A stretch of DNA of 64,000 bases from Acidobacteriota bacterium (GCA_021325515.1 JAJPHC010000057.1:1-64000), one strand, 5' to 3'. Positions 8,143 through 16,127 are shown, numbered from the stretch's first letter. The notes: a model not told the origin generated them from the letters alone. A program made the numbers and translations.

Positions 8143-8364
8143 ATGAAATTCAAAGCATCGATTGAGTCATCCAATCGCAGCTATGAGGTCGAGTTCGATC
8201 TCGACGATGAAGTCGCCGCGAAGGCGCGGCTCGCGCAGGCGCTGCAGGAAATCAGCAAGCGATTTGTCGCGCCGAATGAGAAGCCGTCGAAACCTCCGGT
8301 CCAGCGCGTGACAGCGCCTGCTGCCGAGACACCCGCACGCAAAGAGAACGAACATGCGAAGTGA
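8143..8364 (+). CDS. Small acidic/lysine-rich protein, first gene of transfer-like operon
   Basis: A 73-residue soluble protein. The N-terminal 45 residues look like a compact beta-beta-alpha unit (MKFKASIESSNRSYEVEFDL then a helix EVAAKARLAQALQEISKRF), followed by a Pro/Lys/Ala-rich tail. The ATG lies behind GACGGAGGAGCGA. The 3' end overlaps the next gene by 11 bases, so the two are co-translated. I do not recognise the family. The gene opens an eight-gene plus-strand run ending at 13661. Confidence 0.6.
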   Translation: MKFKASIESSNRSYEVEFDLDDEVAAKARLAQALQEISKRFVAPNEKPSKPPVQRVTAPAAETPARKENEHAK

Positions 8365-9148
8365 TCGGCGTCGTCACGCGATCGCGATCGTCGCTCTCGT
8401 TCTCGTCGTGATCCATTCGGCGAGCTGCGGCCGCGATACGGCCGCTCAGTTCGGGTTCGCGAACGACGAGAACCTGCCGGCGACGTTGACGGACGTGTTG
8501 TGCGACGCCGGTGCTGGATCTACTTGTACGGCACAGACGCTCGCCGTCACGCTCAATCACGTACTCATTGAAGCGGCATCACGTCCTGGCAGCATCGTGC
8601 GTCTCTGGTCGATGGGCTCGAACGTGGGCGAGACGGTCATCATTGGCAACGCCGTCAGCCCGATGAATCGAAAGCGCGGAAAGGCCTCGCGCAAACGGAT
8701 TCAGGATCACTTCGTCTCAGGGTCCACGTCCGCCCTGTTGAAGGCGATCCATCCATACCTGGTCATAGGTTGTCGTCGCCGCTCGCCGATCGCCGAGTCG
8801 ATCGCGAGAATCATCTGGGCAGCGCCGCGGACATCTACAAAGCGGGTGATCATCGTCATCAGCGACGCTCGCGAGGTCAGCACGTTCGGCGACTTCGAAT
8901 GCGGCGTTCTTCCCGCGCCGAACGCGTTCGTCGAGAAGTTGCACGCGGATCAAGTCCTCGCGCCCGGCTCTCTCTCGGGCATCGACGTCGAGTTTGTCTA
9001 CGTCTCGCTTGGCGCGGTCGATGGTGGCCGCTGTCAACCAACACTGGCCCGCGATGCCGCGGTCCGCAGTCTCTGGAAGGCGGCGGTCACGTCCGCCGGC
9101 GCGGCGTCATTCCATTACGAGACCGCGGATGCCGCGGCCTCTAAGTGA
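8354..9148 (+). CDS. Putative lipoprotein with VWA-like domain
   Basis: A 264-residue protein. Residues 1-25 form a lipoprotein signal (basic RSDRRRH, hydrophobic core, lipobox SASC). The mature region has the strand pattern of a von Willebrand factor A domain: SIVRLWSMGS, the helix SPIAESIARIIWAA, the strand KRVIIVISDARE and a late VEFVYVSLG. The MIDAS metal site is degenerate: no clear DxSxS, though SPI and SDARE sit where the Thr and Asp loops would be. It would be anchored to a membrane facing the periplasm. The start overlaps the preceding gene and the next gene begins 20 bases downstream. The VWA assignment is moderate; the periplasmic location is firmer. Confidence 0.6.
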   Translation: MRSDRRRHAIAIVALVLVVIHSASCGRDTAAQFGFANDENLPATLTDVLCDAGAGSTCTAQTLAVTLNHVLIEAASRPGSIVRLWSMGSNVGETVIIGNAVSPMNRKRGKASRKRIQDHFVSGSTSALLKAIHPYLVIGCRRRSPIAESIARIIWAAPRTSTKRVIIVISDAREVSTFGDFECGVLPAPNAFVEKLHADQVLAPGSLSGIDVEFVYVSLGAVDGGRCQPTLARDAAVRSLWKAAVTSAGAASFHYETADAAASK

Positions 9149-9168
9149 CACCAAGAAGGGAGGCGCAA

Positions 9169-9981
9169 ATGGCAGTTTTCAATGAATCGCAGATCAACAC
9201 ACTTGCACACCACGATGCGATGCGCGGGGTCTATCAGCCGGAAGAGCGGATTGACTCGATCCTCGGGCCGGAGCCGGTCTTTGATCCGGTCAATCACACC
9301 GAACATGCGAAGCACGTCCGCGCCATCAACCAGCGTCACGTACTCGCCGAGATGCGTGAGCACGCGAAGGGCAAGTGGGAATCGGCAAGGGCCAAGGCGA
9401 GCGAGCCGGTTGTGTGGCTCATCACCAAAGGACTCCTCGGGTTTGTCGTCGAAGCGCTCGCCGGCATCCTGACGATGTATTCAGCCGGCGTTCCGTTCCC
9501 CGAAGATTTCTTGTTCGGGCTCGCACTCGCCGGTCTCGTATTCGCCCTCGTCAAATTCACACGCGAGGGGCGAGGAGTGGTCAGGTATGCAGCGCTTGGT
9601 GCACTGATCGTCGTCGCCATCGTGATCACCGCAGTTCGCCTGGACGAGGTCGGAGTGGCCGAAGGGGCGTCGCCGATCGTCGGGTTCGCGCTGCCGGTGC
9701 TGCTTCTGCTGGGGACATTCGGAATTGCGCTTATCGCGGAGCCCGCGATCCGCAAACTCGGACAGATCTACCCCGAGTGGAAGAAAGCGTACGAAGCGTC
9801 GACGGATCTCGCCCGCGCGGAAACGGCTGACAAAGAAGCGCAGAAGTTTCTCGATGGCCTTTCGCGCGATCGCGAGCAATGGAAGGACGTACGCATCAAG
9901 AGCATCGCGCTCTACAAGAGCACGCATCGGACGGTGACAGCCGAGATCAACGGGACCAATCCGGCGAACGGCCCCGCTTGA
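9169..9981 (+). CDS. Inner-membrane protein with ~4 TM segments, unknown
   Basis: A 270-residue protein. A soluble N-terminal segment of about 80 residues is followed by four hydrophobic stretches: WLITKGLLGFVVEALAGIL, FLFGLALAGLVFALV, YAALGALIVVAIVITAV and FALPVLLLLGTFGIALIA. A charged, helical C-terminal region of about 70 residues follows. The ATG at 9169 follows GGGAGGCGCAA, an excellent ribosome binding site. It lies between the VWA-like lipoprotein and the 10092 gene in the same operon as the DNA-pump ATPase, so it may be part of a membrane complex for DNA transfer. No family recognised. Confidence 0.6.
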   Translation: MAVFNESQINTLAHHDAMRGVYQPEERIDSILGPEPVFDPVNHTEHAKHVRAINQRHVLAEMREHAKGKWESARAKASEPVVWLITKGLLGFVVEALAGILTMYSAGVPFPEDFLFGLALAGLVFALVKFTREGRGVVRYAALGALIVVAIVITAVRLDEVGVAEGASPIVGFALPVLLLLGTFGIALIAEPAIRKLGQIYPEWKKAYEASTDLARAETADKEAQKFLDGLSRDREQWKDVRIKSIALYKSTHRTVTAEINGTNPANGPA

Positions 9982-10091
9982 GACAAAGACGAGGTGTAGC
10001 CGGTCAGCAACGACATGAACGCCTCAAACATCAACGCGAACACCAACGACTTGTTCAACTTCAACATCTGCATTCCTGAGAGGAGAACCCA

Positions 10092-11063
10092 ATGACCGAG
10101 CAACTCGCACTCATCTCACGCGAACCGAAGCCGATCACGATCATCGGCACAAACACCGGCGCGAAATTCAACCTCCCGCACCTCAAGGCGTACAACGACG
10201 ATACGCAGCGCTTCGCCCTTGTTCCGACGGCGATCGATGCATTTCCGGGTCGTGCATTGGCGTTTTCTGCCAACGCTCGCGCACACAATCTTCACGTAGT
10301 CCCGGTCGAAGCCGATGCACGCGAGATCGATCCGAGCACTTTCGAACCCATCGTGCTCATTCATGTCGACAATCCGCTGACCATTGCTCAATTGCTCGCT
10401 CGAATCGAGGAGCGCTATGTTCTTTTCCTGATCTTCATTCGCCTGACGAATGGACGTCTTCTGACCGCATCCGGCGCATTCGAGCCTGACGATGTTGCGG
10501 GTCCACGCCAAAGTGCACTTCTCCTTTCTGCTTTCGGCTACGACACCCTCGCGGCCGGCTCGGAGCGTGTGTTCGGGGCTCTGGGGATGCCGGAGCACCG
10601 CGCGATCGAACCGGTGTTTCGTCATCAATTCATCAAGAGGACCAAGAAGAACATGACGAAGATGTTGGCGAACCTCCCGCTGGAGGAGCCGGGCCTTCGT
10701 CTGAGCTTCGACGGCGAACACGCGGTACGTACGGTCGTCCGTGACGCGCGTGAAGCCGGCTTCGCGAACCCCGCCGCATTGGCGTACGACTTCTTCGACC
10801 ATCCGCCGTTCGCCGTGGAGAAGGGCGAGGACGTGGTGATCGCCGAGGTCGGCGCGGAAGGCGAGATCCGCTTGCACACGGTTCGGCAGCGCGCCACGGA
10901 CGGCGTGATCACCGTCGGCGGGATCGCGGTGGTCGACCCGCGCGGGATCCCTCCCTACGAAACGGAGCGCTGGGAGTTCGCACGTCAGCAGCAACGGCAG
11001 CTCCTCGACCGGGCCGCGGGCGAAGCCATCACTCGGCGCCGCCCCGTCATGGCGTCCGATTAG
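10092..11063 (+). CDS. Unknown 323-aa soluble protein in transfer-like operon
   Basis: The ATG at 10092 follows GAGAGGAGAACCCA. The N-terminal half has alternating strands and helices (ITIIGTNTGAKFNLPHL, then HNLHVVPVEADAR, PIVLIHVDNP), faintly like a Rossmann or ThiF/E1-type nucleotide-binding fold, but the glycine loop is not canonical. The C-terminal half is charged and includes KEDVVIAEVGAEGEIRL-like beta strands, with a basic end (ITRRRPVMASD). There is no signal peptide or membrane segment. A strong hairpin follows ten bases after the stop, then the next gene. I cannot assign a function. Confidence 0.55.
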   Translation: MTEQLALISREPKPITIIGTNTGAKFNLPHLKAYNDDTQRFALVPTAIDAFPGRALAFSANARAHNLHVVPVEADAREIDPSTFEPIVLIHVDNPLTIAQLLARIEERYVLFLIFIRLTNGRLLTASGAFEPDDVAGPRQSALLLSAFGYDTLAAGSERVFGALGMPEHRAIEPVFRHQFIKRTKKNMTKMLANLPLEEPGLRLSFDGEHAVRTVVRDAREAGFANPAALAYDFFDHPPFAVEKGEDVVIAEVGAEGEIRLHTVRQRATDGVITVGGIAVVDPRGIPPYETERWEFARQQQRQLLDRAAGEAITRRRPVMASD

Positions 11064-11073
11064 ATCGAGGTTC

Positions 11074-11096
11074 CGGGGCCGCGCAATGCGGCCCCG
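11074..11096 (+). terminator. Intrinsic-terminator-like hairpin inside the operon
   Basis: CGGGGCCGC, loop GCAAT, GCGGCCCCG: a perfect 9-bp GC stem followed by CTTTCG. It lies between the stop at 11063 and the ribosome binding site of the 11145 gene. It could attenuate transcription between the membrane genes and the ATPase. Confidence 0.6.
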
Positions 11097-11144
11097 CTTT
11101 CGAATCGCCGATGGCGGCATCGGCGACTCGGAAACGGAGGGAAC

Positions 11145-11525
11145 ATGATCGAGATCCTCATCACATCGCTCTTCGCGCTCGGCTGCTTCATCGTCGTGGT
11201 TTCCCTCCCGTTGCAAGCGGCTGGATCTTCTCTGCGCCGTCTTGGTATCACGCTCCTCTTGATTCCCCTCGCCGGGTCCTTCTTCTTCGGCGCGTTGAGA
11301 GAAGCCATACACCAACAACACGTCGATGTTGGCTTCGATACGAGCAGAGTCATTGTCTTGATCATCTTGAGCATCGTCGCCTACTTGATCTTGGCGTTCA
11401 GGGCGAGAGCAACGAAGCCGAAGGGCGTTGAGAAGATCAGGCAGAAGCGTGTCGTCGGACCCGGGCGCCGCAGCGATGACATTCTCTCCAAGATCCGCGC
11501 GCAGTTCTCGGACCTCGATGACTAA
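11145..11525 (+). CDS. Small membrane protein upstream of DNA-pump ATPase
   Basis: A 126-residue protein with two or three membrane helices (ILITSLFALGCFIVVVSLPL, ITLLLIPLAGSFFFGAL, VIVLIILSIVAYLILAF) and a basic cytoplasmic tail (RARATKPKGVEKIRQKR). The ribosome binding site is AACGGAGGGAAC. The last codons overlap the ATPase start by 8 bases (ATGACTAA). TraD/VirD4-type pumps are usually anchored by N-terminal helices; here the ATPase has none, so this protein may supply the membrane anchor as a separate subunit. That role is inference from position and size. Confidence 0.65.
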   Translation: MIEILITSLFALGCFIVVVSLPLQAAGSSLRRLGITLLLIPLAGSFFFGALREAIHQQHVDVGFDTSRVIVLIILSIVAYLILAFRARATKPKGVEKIRQKRVVGPGRRSDDILSKIRAQFSDLDD

Positions 11526-13152
11526 GTCCTCCAACACTGACTGGTTGTCGATCCTCCTTGGCATCCTGGCCACGGTTAAGGAATCGATCGCTCGGTGGAT
11601 CAACCCACGCGACTCCGCCAAGACAGCCGCGATCATGCAAGTGAGAAAGGATCTCGGAATCGACGGCTCGAGGAACGAACGGGCCGCGACGATCGAGAAG
11701 CTGGGTGGTCCAGGAGCACAACCGCTATTCACATTGCCGAGTGGCGAAGTGTTGTGCGTCCGACAGGCCATCATCGCGGACGGCAACCACGCCTTCATCT
11801 GCGGAAAGACCGGCTCGGGCAAGACCTTCTTCACGATCTACACGATCATCGACAACAACATCGAAGAACTCCTGGCTGGGCGACGCCGATGCATCGTCAT
11901 TGATCCGAAGCAAGAAACAGCTGTCTTATTGATGCGCCGCCTTGCCGCGAAGTTCATTCGCGGAGACTCGCATCTGCGTGATGAACTTCGTCAGGGTGTT
12001 CATGCGATTGTGTTCCGCCGCGGGTTCGTGACGCCCATCTCACCATTCGTTCCGAACGAGCACGTCAGCAACGCCTACCTCGCGGAGTTCCTGACCGACA
12101 CGATGGTCCGCACCAGCCGGACTCCCGTCAGCATCACCGTCGCACAACTCCTCTACTACGTGATCTGGCTGTGCATCGAGCTAGGGATCCCGCTCAGCGT
12201 TCGGTTTATCAGGAAGTTCCTCCGCAATGCCGGCTATCGTCAGAAGATCCTTGCGCGTATCGAGAATCGCGACCTCCGTCTCTTCTTTGAAACGCTCAGC
12301 CAGACGGTCGCCAAGCAGACGATCGACGCGGTGATCCGGCGCTTCGTCTCCGAGGTGAAGTTTCCAGAGAACCTTGCTGCGCTTGGGCTACCCGCCGAGG
12401 AGATCAAGAAACTGGGCGTGCCAACGGACGCGCCACTGACTGTCGCCGACTTCGGCGCGTCCAACATCCTGCCGCCGTCGATCGGCCTGATGCACGCCGA
12501 GATTTTCGCAACGCGAACTCTCCTTGCGGCGAAGGGGCGCGATAAGCGGGTGCCGTTGCAGATCGTCCTCGAAGAATTGCCCCGCCTTCTCGACCGCTCG
12601 CCGCAACTGACAGCTCTTGTCCTCGACAGCCTTCAGACTCTCCGCGCGAGCCGCACCAGCATCACGATGTGTGCGCAACGACTCGACTCTCTCGCCAGGG
12701 AAGTCGTTCGCGACATCGAGCTAAACACATCGTGGATAACTGCCTTTCAGTCGCGGGCGGACGTGGGCGATCTTCTCGTGCCATACCTCAGCCCAGTCCC
12801 CGGAGTGTCAGAGGCGGAACGCCGCCGCGAGTTCCTCCGCGAGCTGGGGGCTCTGCCACCGCAGCACGCCTATTTCTACGTCAATGGCCATGCGCCCTTC
12901 CGCGTCCGTTCCATCGACATGATTCCACCCGCGCGAATCGCGGGCATTCCCGACGACGAGTTGGACGACGTGTTCTTTCGCGAGATCACGCCGCGGTCAA
13001 CGATTGCCATCGACCGCGCCCTGGCCATCAACGCCGCATGGGAGGACGAGTTCGTCGGGGATGACGAGAGCGATTCGGTGAAGGGCAAATCTGAGGCCCG
13101 CGGGCTTGACGATTTGCGCTCTTTCCTTGAAGGAGACGACGAAGATGCATGA
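11518..13152 (+). CDS. TraD/TraG/VirD4-like DNA-pump ATPase
   Basis: A 544-residue P-loop ATPase of the VirD4/TraD/FtsK-HerA group that pumps DNA through membranes. Walker A is CGKTGSGKTFF (about 100-110), followed by RRCIVIDPKQET. The Walker B/catalytic segment is PLQIVLEELPRLL, with LRASRTSITMCAQRLDSL as the following sensor-like strand. There are no N-terminal membrane helices, unlike most TraD proteins; the preceding gene could provide them. The start ATG overlaps that gene by 8 bases and the stop overlaps the next gene. No VirB4, VirB6 or pilin genes are visible nearby, so either transfer relies on a host machine or this is a different kind of DNA-handling complex. The C-terminal tail (IAGIPDDELDDVFFREI) recurs in the next gene. 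Confidence 0.75.
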   Translation: MTKSSNTDWLSILLGILATVKESIARWINPRDSAKTAAIMQVRKDLGIDGSRNERAATIEKLGGPGAQPLFTLPSGEVLCVRQAIIADGNHAFICGKTGSGKTFFTIYTIIDNNIEELLAGRRRCIVIDPKQETAVLLMRRLAAKFIRGDSHLRDELRQGVHAIVFRRGFVTPISPFVPNEHVSNAYLAEFLTDTMVRTSRTPVSITVAQLLYYVIWLCIELGIPLSVRFIRKFLRNAGYRQKILARIENRDLRLFFETLSQTVAKQTIDAVIRRFVSEVKFPENLAALGLPAEEIKKLGVPTDAPLTVADFGASNILPPSIGLMHAEIFATRTLLAAKGRDKRVPLQIVLEELPRLLDRSPQLTALVLDSLQTLRASRTSITMCAQRLDSLAREVVRDIELNTSWITAFQSRADVGDLLVPYLSPVPGVSEAERRREFLRELGALPPQHAYFYVNGHAPFRVRSIDMIPPARIAGIPDDELDDVFFREITPRSTIAIDRALAINAAWEDEFVGDDESDSVKGKSEARGLDDLRSFLEGDDEDA

Positions 13153-13378
13153 CCTCATCCGCGACATCCTCGCGCTTCCAGTCCGGTTGGTCATCTGGAT
13201 CTTTCAATGCAGCCGTCGTCGGGCACGACGCGTGGCCGGCATTCCAGACGAGACGTTGGACGTGTTCTTTCGCGAGATTGCGCATCGGTCAACGGCTACT
13301 GTCGACCGCGCCGAAGCCCTCATCGCCGAATGGGAAAAGCGCGTCTGCGATGACGAAAGGAACCACGACGATGCGTGA
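13145..13378 (+). CDS. Small membrane-associated protein repeating the ATPase tail
   Basis: A 77-residue protein starting inside the ATPase stop (ATGCATGA). Residues 1-25 are an amphipathic/hydrophobic segment (MHDLIRDILALPVRLVIWIF). Residues 29-70 (VAGIPDETLDVFFREIAHRS onward) are clearly homologous to the C-terminal tail of the preceding ATPase (IAGIPDDELDDVFFREITPR). The stop overlaps the next gene. The protein thus joins a membrane-binding segment to a copy of the ATPase tail. It could be an adaptor competing with or docking the pump, but no function is established. Confidence 0.6.
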   Translation: MHDLIRDILALPVRLVIWIFQCSRRRARRVAGIPDETLDVFFREIAHRSTATVDRAEALIAEWEKRVCDDERNHDDA

Positions 13379-13661
13379 CATCGTCTTCACGATCGTCCTC
13401 GAGATCCTCGCGCTCCCAGTGCGGCTGATCGTCTGGATGTTTCGATCCATCCGTCGATTGACGAGACGCGACGATGAGCCCATGTCGGTTACTTGCGAGG
13501 TGTGCGGAACCACAGTCTCGACCGTTGGACTCTCGGCGTGTGAGTGTGGGCGTGTCGAGGCAGGCTCGCATCTTCACTGCTCCTGCGGCGCTTCGTACTC
13601 GTCCATTTCGTGCAGCACGTGCGGCGTCACGATCGACGTCAAGAAGGATCGTCAGTCATGA
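13371..13661 (+). CDS. Membrane segment plus Cys-rich zinc-ribbon protein
   Basis: A 96-residue protein overlapping the preceding stop. Its N-terminus (IVLEILALPVRLIVWMFRSI) is a copy of the hydrophobic segment of the preceding protein (RDILALPVRLVIWIFQ). The rest is a Cys-rich module: CEVCG, ACECG, HCSCG and CSTCG, eight or more cysteines in four pairs, which would bind two zinc ions. So the three genes 11518-13661 share parts: ATPase tail in the second, membrane segment in the second and third. Last gene of the operon. Role unknown; the zinc ribbon suggests nucleic-acid or protein binding at the membrane. Confidence 0.6.
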   Translation: MRDIVFTIVLEILALPVRLIVWMFRSIRRLTRRDDEPMSVTCEVCGTTVSTVGLSACECGRVEAGSHLHCSCGASYSSISCSTCGVTIDVKKDRQS

Positions 13662-13742
13662 ATTCAATCTTGAGCGTACGAAAGGAGGCTTGCATCGTCC
13701 CCGCCGGGAACCCTCATCAGACTATTTGTAACCACAATCTGT

Positions 13743-14039
13743 ATGACTGTCACTCGTGTGATTCCCAAGATGAACGGAGAGTCGACCCTCACCATCGATC
13801 GCGCCGAATGGAATCCGGTGGAGCGGATCGTCGAGCGGCTCAGCGGCCGCGTCATGATCCACGACCACAGGAGCGCGGGCGCATTCCACGGGCGACACTT
13901 CGTTCCCGTTCCTCACTACCTTCTGGAGCTCGAGGCGGACCCGGACCAGATCGATCAGATCATCGAGAAGATCGATCCGCTCGTCAACGAGATCATCGTA
14001 AGGAACATCCACACCAACACAGTCCCGGCGCAGGCCTGA
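13743..14039 (+). CDS. Ribosomal protein bS6-like small protein
   Basis: A 98-residue protein. From about residue 28 the pattern matches bacterial ribosomal protein S6: ERIVERLSGRVMIHDHRSAG (the 'GGkI....wG.R' strand), then FVPVPHYLLELEADPDQIDQ (the 'Y.i...k.AhYvl..ve....' strand and helix) and IIVRNIHTN (the 'VlRhmvvr' last strand). S6 normally binds S18 and rRNA in the 30S subunit. Here the N-terminal strand is atypical and the gene is a single copy in a mobile island without S18. No good ribosome binding site is visible. It may be a domesticated S6-like RNA- or protein-binding fold; the similarity was judged by eye only. Confidence 0.45.
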   Translation: MTVTRVIPKMNGESTLTIDRAEWNPVERIVERLSGRVMIHDHRSAGAFHGRHFVPVPHYLLELEADPDQIDQIIEKIDPLVNEIIVRNIHTNTVPAQA

Positions 14040-14294
14040 CCGCAACGCCTTCTTCGGCTCCGCTCAAGTTGTTCTCGACCTCGCCGGTCGGGTTCGGCGC
14101 TTCGACCGTCGGAACCGTTCGCGTCTTGCATTGCAGGTGCGATCGCTTCCGAGAAACGGAACGAACGTCAGCCCGCCGGCGAGGATCGGGCGCAACGTCC
14201 AAATTAGAGATCACACGGAAAGGAGTCTTGGGTCGAGCAGAGCGAGAGGCCATCTCATCATCAGAAAACTCCGAACCACCTAACCACCGCCCCC

Positions 14295-14438
14295 ATGAAG
14301 CGACGCCGAAACCGCCGTTCAGATGCCCCCCTCTTTACGTGGGTCGACGTGTTACTGCTTCCGGCTGCCGGCATAGCAATCGCCGAGATCCTGATGCATG
14401 TCGCGTCGCAATTGATCTCACACCATTCGTTTCCCTGA
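14295..14438 (+). CDS. Possible 47-aa single-span membrane protein
   Basis: The open frame MKRRRNRRSDAPLFTWVDVL continues through a hydrophobic helix (LLPAAGIAIAEILMHVA) to a TGA at 14436. The strongly basic start and one membrane helix are typical of small membrane proteins. There is no clear Shine-Dalgarno before the ATG, and the codon pattern cannot be judged over 47 codons. If it is rejected, 14040-14686 is a 650-bp region without genes. That region also holds two diverged copies of a segment like TTGTTCTCGRCCTCGCCGG (about 14067 and 14464). Confidence 0.35.
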   Translation: MKRRRNRRSDAPLFTWVDVLLLPAAGIAIAEILMHVASQLISHHSFP

Positions 14439-14686
14439 ATCCGTCGCCTGTTCGCTCGCCCATGTTGTTCTCGGCCTCGCCGGCCGACCTCGCGAGAAGT
14501 TGCCCAGCCGCCAGTCGCTTCGCATTTGTGACGACTCGCTGGATGGAATCACGACAATCGCGCCGCTCGATACGGCGAGGCACGAGACGATCCTCGGCAC
14601 AACCCCCGAAATCAACTCTTGCCTGGAAGGAGGGCCACGGCTGCACGACGCACGCGCGCGTCAACCCATTTCCAACTTTCACCGCC

Positions 14687-15007
14687 ATGCGCAACACAGT
14701 TCACACCGAGGTTCTCGTGCCGACGCACGACAACTCCGGCTATCCGTTCTCCGATGTCGCCATCGAGCGATTCGAGCAATTCCTTCTCGATCTCGCGGGC
14801 GGTTTCAGCCGCCGCGGCGAGGTCGATGGGTTCTGGCGTTCTCCCGATGGCGTCACGATGCGCGATCACTCCCGCTCTTACGTCGTCACGCTCGATGAGC
14901 GCAACGCCGAGGAGGGGGCATCTCAGATCGACGAGTACATCCAGCGTCACTTCAATCAGCTCGCGAGTTTCGTTGAGCTCACTCCTACACGCGCGACGGT
15001 GTTCTGA
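14687..15007 (+). CDS. Small hypothetical protein coupled to the relaxation gene
   Basis: A 106-residue soluble protein (MRNTVHTEVLVPTHDNSGYP...). The pattern VLVPTHDNSGYPFSDVAIERFEQFLLDLAGG (given in pieces: a first strand, then an aromatic turn and a helix) followed by GGFSRRGEVDGFW and YVVTLDE resembles short ferredoxin-like proteins found beside plasmid and phage genes, often of unknown function. The stop overlaps the ATG of the replication-relaxation gene (TGATG), so the two are translated together. There may be a regulatory or partner role in the same process. A longer in-frame extension upstream is low-complexity Arg-rich and is not believed. Confidence 0.55.
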   Translation: MRNTVHTEVLVPTHDNSGYPFSDVAIERFEQFLLDLAGGFSRRGEVDGFWRSPDGVTMRDHSRSYVVTLDERNAEEGASQIDEYIQRHFNQLASFVELTPTRATVF

Positions 15008-15957
15008 TGCAGCACGATCCCGACAACCAGGCAGGTCCCGATCACGACCCGCTCTGTCCGAACGACCCTTGCACTGCTGATGACCAAGCGTCACAACAGG
15101 AGCCGGGACTTGTCGGAACGACAGAGCGGGTCGGCGGCCGGCGAATCTCGACACGGCACGACCCTCGCGATGCCGGAATTCTCTCCGAGCGCGATCTCGA
15201 CGCACTGCTCTTCGTTGGCCTTATGCGGATCTGCGCGCAGTACCAACTCCGCGCGAGAATCTTCGACGGGCTGTCCGAGGTCATTGTTTCGCGCTGCGTC
15301 CGCCGGCTTCTACGCCGCGAGCTCATCGCAGTGCATCGTTGGAACGCGGTGGGAATCAACTTGCTCAAGCTGACGAAGCGCGGCTACGACACTCTGCTCG
15401 AGCGAGGCTTGGCCAAAGAGAAGGAACTCTACTTGCCTGAGAAATGGACGGCGCCGCGCGACCTCGCCCATACGCTTTGGATTGTCGACGTGGCGGTGAC
15501 CTTCCTGATGTCGTCGAACAAACACGTCGTTCTTCCGTGCTGGGCACTCCGCCGCAAATTCGGAAGCGCGGGCATGGTTGTGCCGGACATCCTCGTCGCG
15601 CAAGTCGGGCCGAGCGGGGAGTGGACGCGAATACTCGCGATCGAAGTCGACCTCGGGACTGAGCGGCTCGGTCGCATTTTTCTTCCTAAGATCGACAAGC
15701 TGCGAACCCTCACCCGATCCTGGGCGGGCGAGGCAGCGGCGGCGATCACGATCCTCACACGCGGGCAGCGGCGGATTGAAGCGATCAAGGCGAGGGTGAC
15801 CGCGCACTCGGTACCGGTCATGATCGTCGAGCTTCCTCGGGAATCAGGACGTGCGGGACTCGGAGCGCTCCAGGAGCTCCTTCAAGGCAAAGACAATCGA
15901 AGTGATAGACGTCTTAATGCCCCTGCGCCCACAAGCGGAGCGTTCTCCGAAACATAG
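15007..15957 (+). CDS. Replication-relaxation family protein
   Basis: A 316-residue protein of the replication-relaxation (Replic_Relax) family found on plasmids and integrative elements. A winged-helix region (about 58-125: LSERDLDALLFVGLMRI..., LRRRELIAVHRW, LTKRGYDTLLE) is followed by an alpha/beta domain with VPDILVAQ and ILAIEVDLGTERLGR then IDKLRTL. The D...ExD...K spacing is what a PD-(D/E)XK nuclease-like fold would show. Family members are thought to act in replication or DNA processing of mobile elements, but the mechanism is poorly known. The N-terminal 40 residues are disordered and acidic. A distant paralogue is encoded at 47919-48968. Confidence 0.7.
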   Translation: MQHDPDNQAGPDHDPLCPNDPCTADDQASQQEPGLVGTTERVGGRRISTRHDPRDAGILSERDLDALLFVGLMRICAQYQLRARIFDGLSEVIVSRCVRRLLRRELIAVHRWNAVGINLLKLTKRGYDTLLERGLAKEKELYLPEKWTAPRDLAHTLWIVDVAVTFLMSSNKHVVLPCWALRRKFGSAGMVVPDILVAQVGPSGEWTRILAIEVDLGTERLGRIFLPKIDKLRTLTRSWAGEAAAAITILTRGQRRIEAIKARVTAHSVPVMIVELPRESGRAGLGALQELLQGKDNRSDRRLNAPAPTSGAFSET

Positions 15958-16127
15958 AACCGTCCGTTCCCCGGCCGTTACGGATGACGAACGTCATCGT
16001 GAGTTGGGTGATGAGGAGGCGCGGCACCAGCTGCGGCGTAGTTGAAAGACGTTTCGCTGAATTCCGACAGATTCCGAAGATGTCGCAGAGCCGTGGTTTC
16101 GAATGTCTTCTTGAAAGGAGACTTCAA

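Noticed and set aside
10015-10095. A 26-codon Asn-rich open frame ending at the start of the 10092 gene (ATGA overlap)
   Set aside because: The overlap is suggestive, but there is no Shine-Dalgarno and the composition (MNASNINANTNDLFNFN) gives no support; a leader peptide cannot be excluded.
8143-13661. Assignment of the operon to a standard type IV secretion system
   Set aside because: Only the coupling-type ATPase fits; VirB4, VirB6, VirB8-10 and a classical relaxase are not recognisable.
13544-14686. Upstream extension of the 14687 gene to a 487-codon frame
   Set aside because: The extension is low-complexity, Arg-rich and overlaps the zinc-ribbon and S6-like genes in another frame; the MRNTVHTEVL start looks natural.
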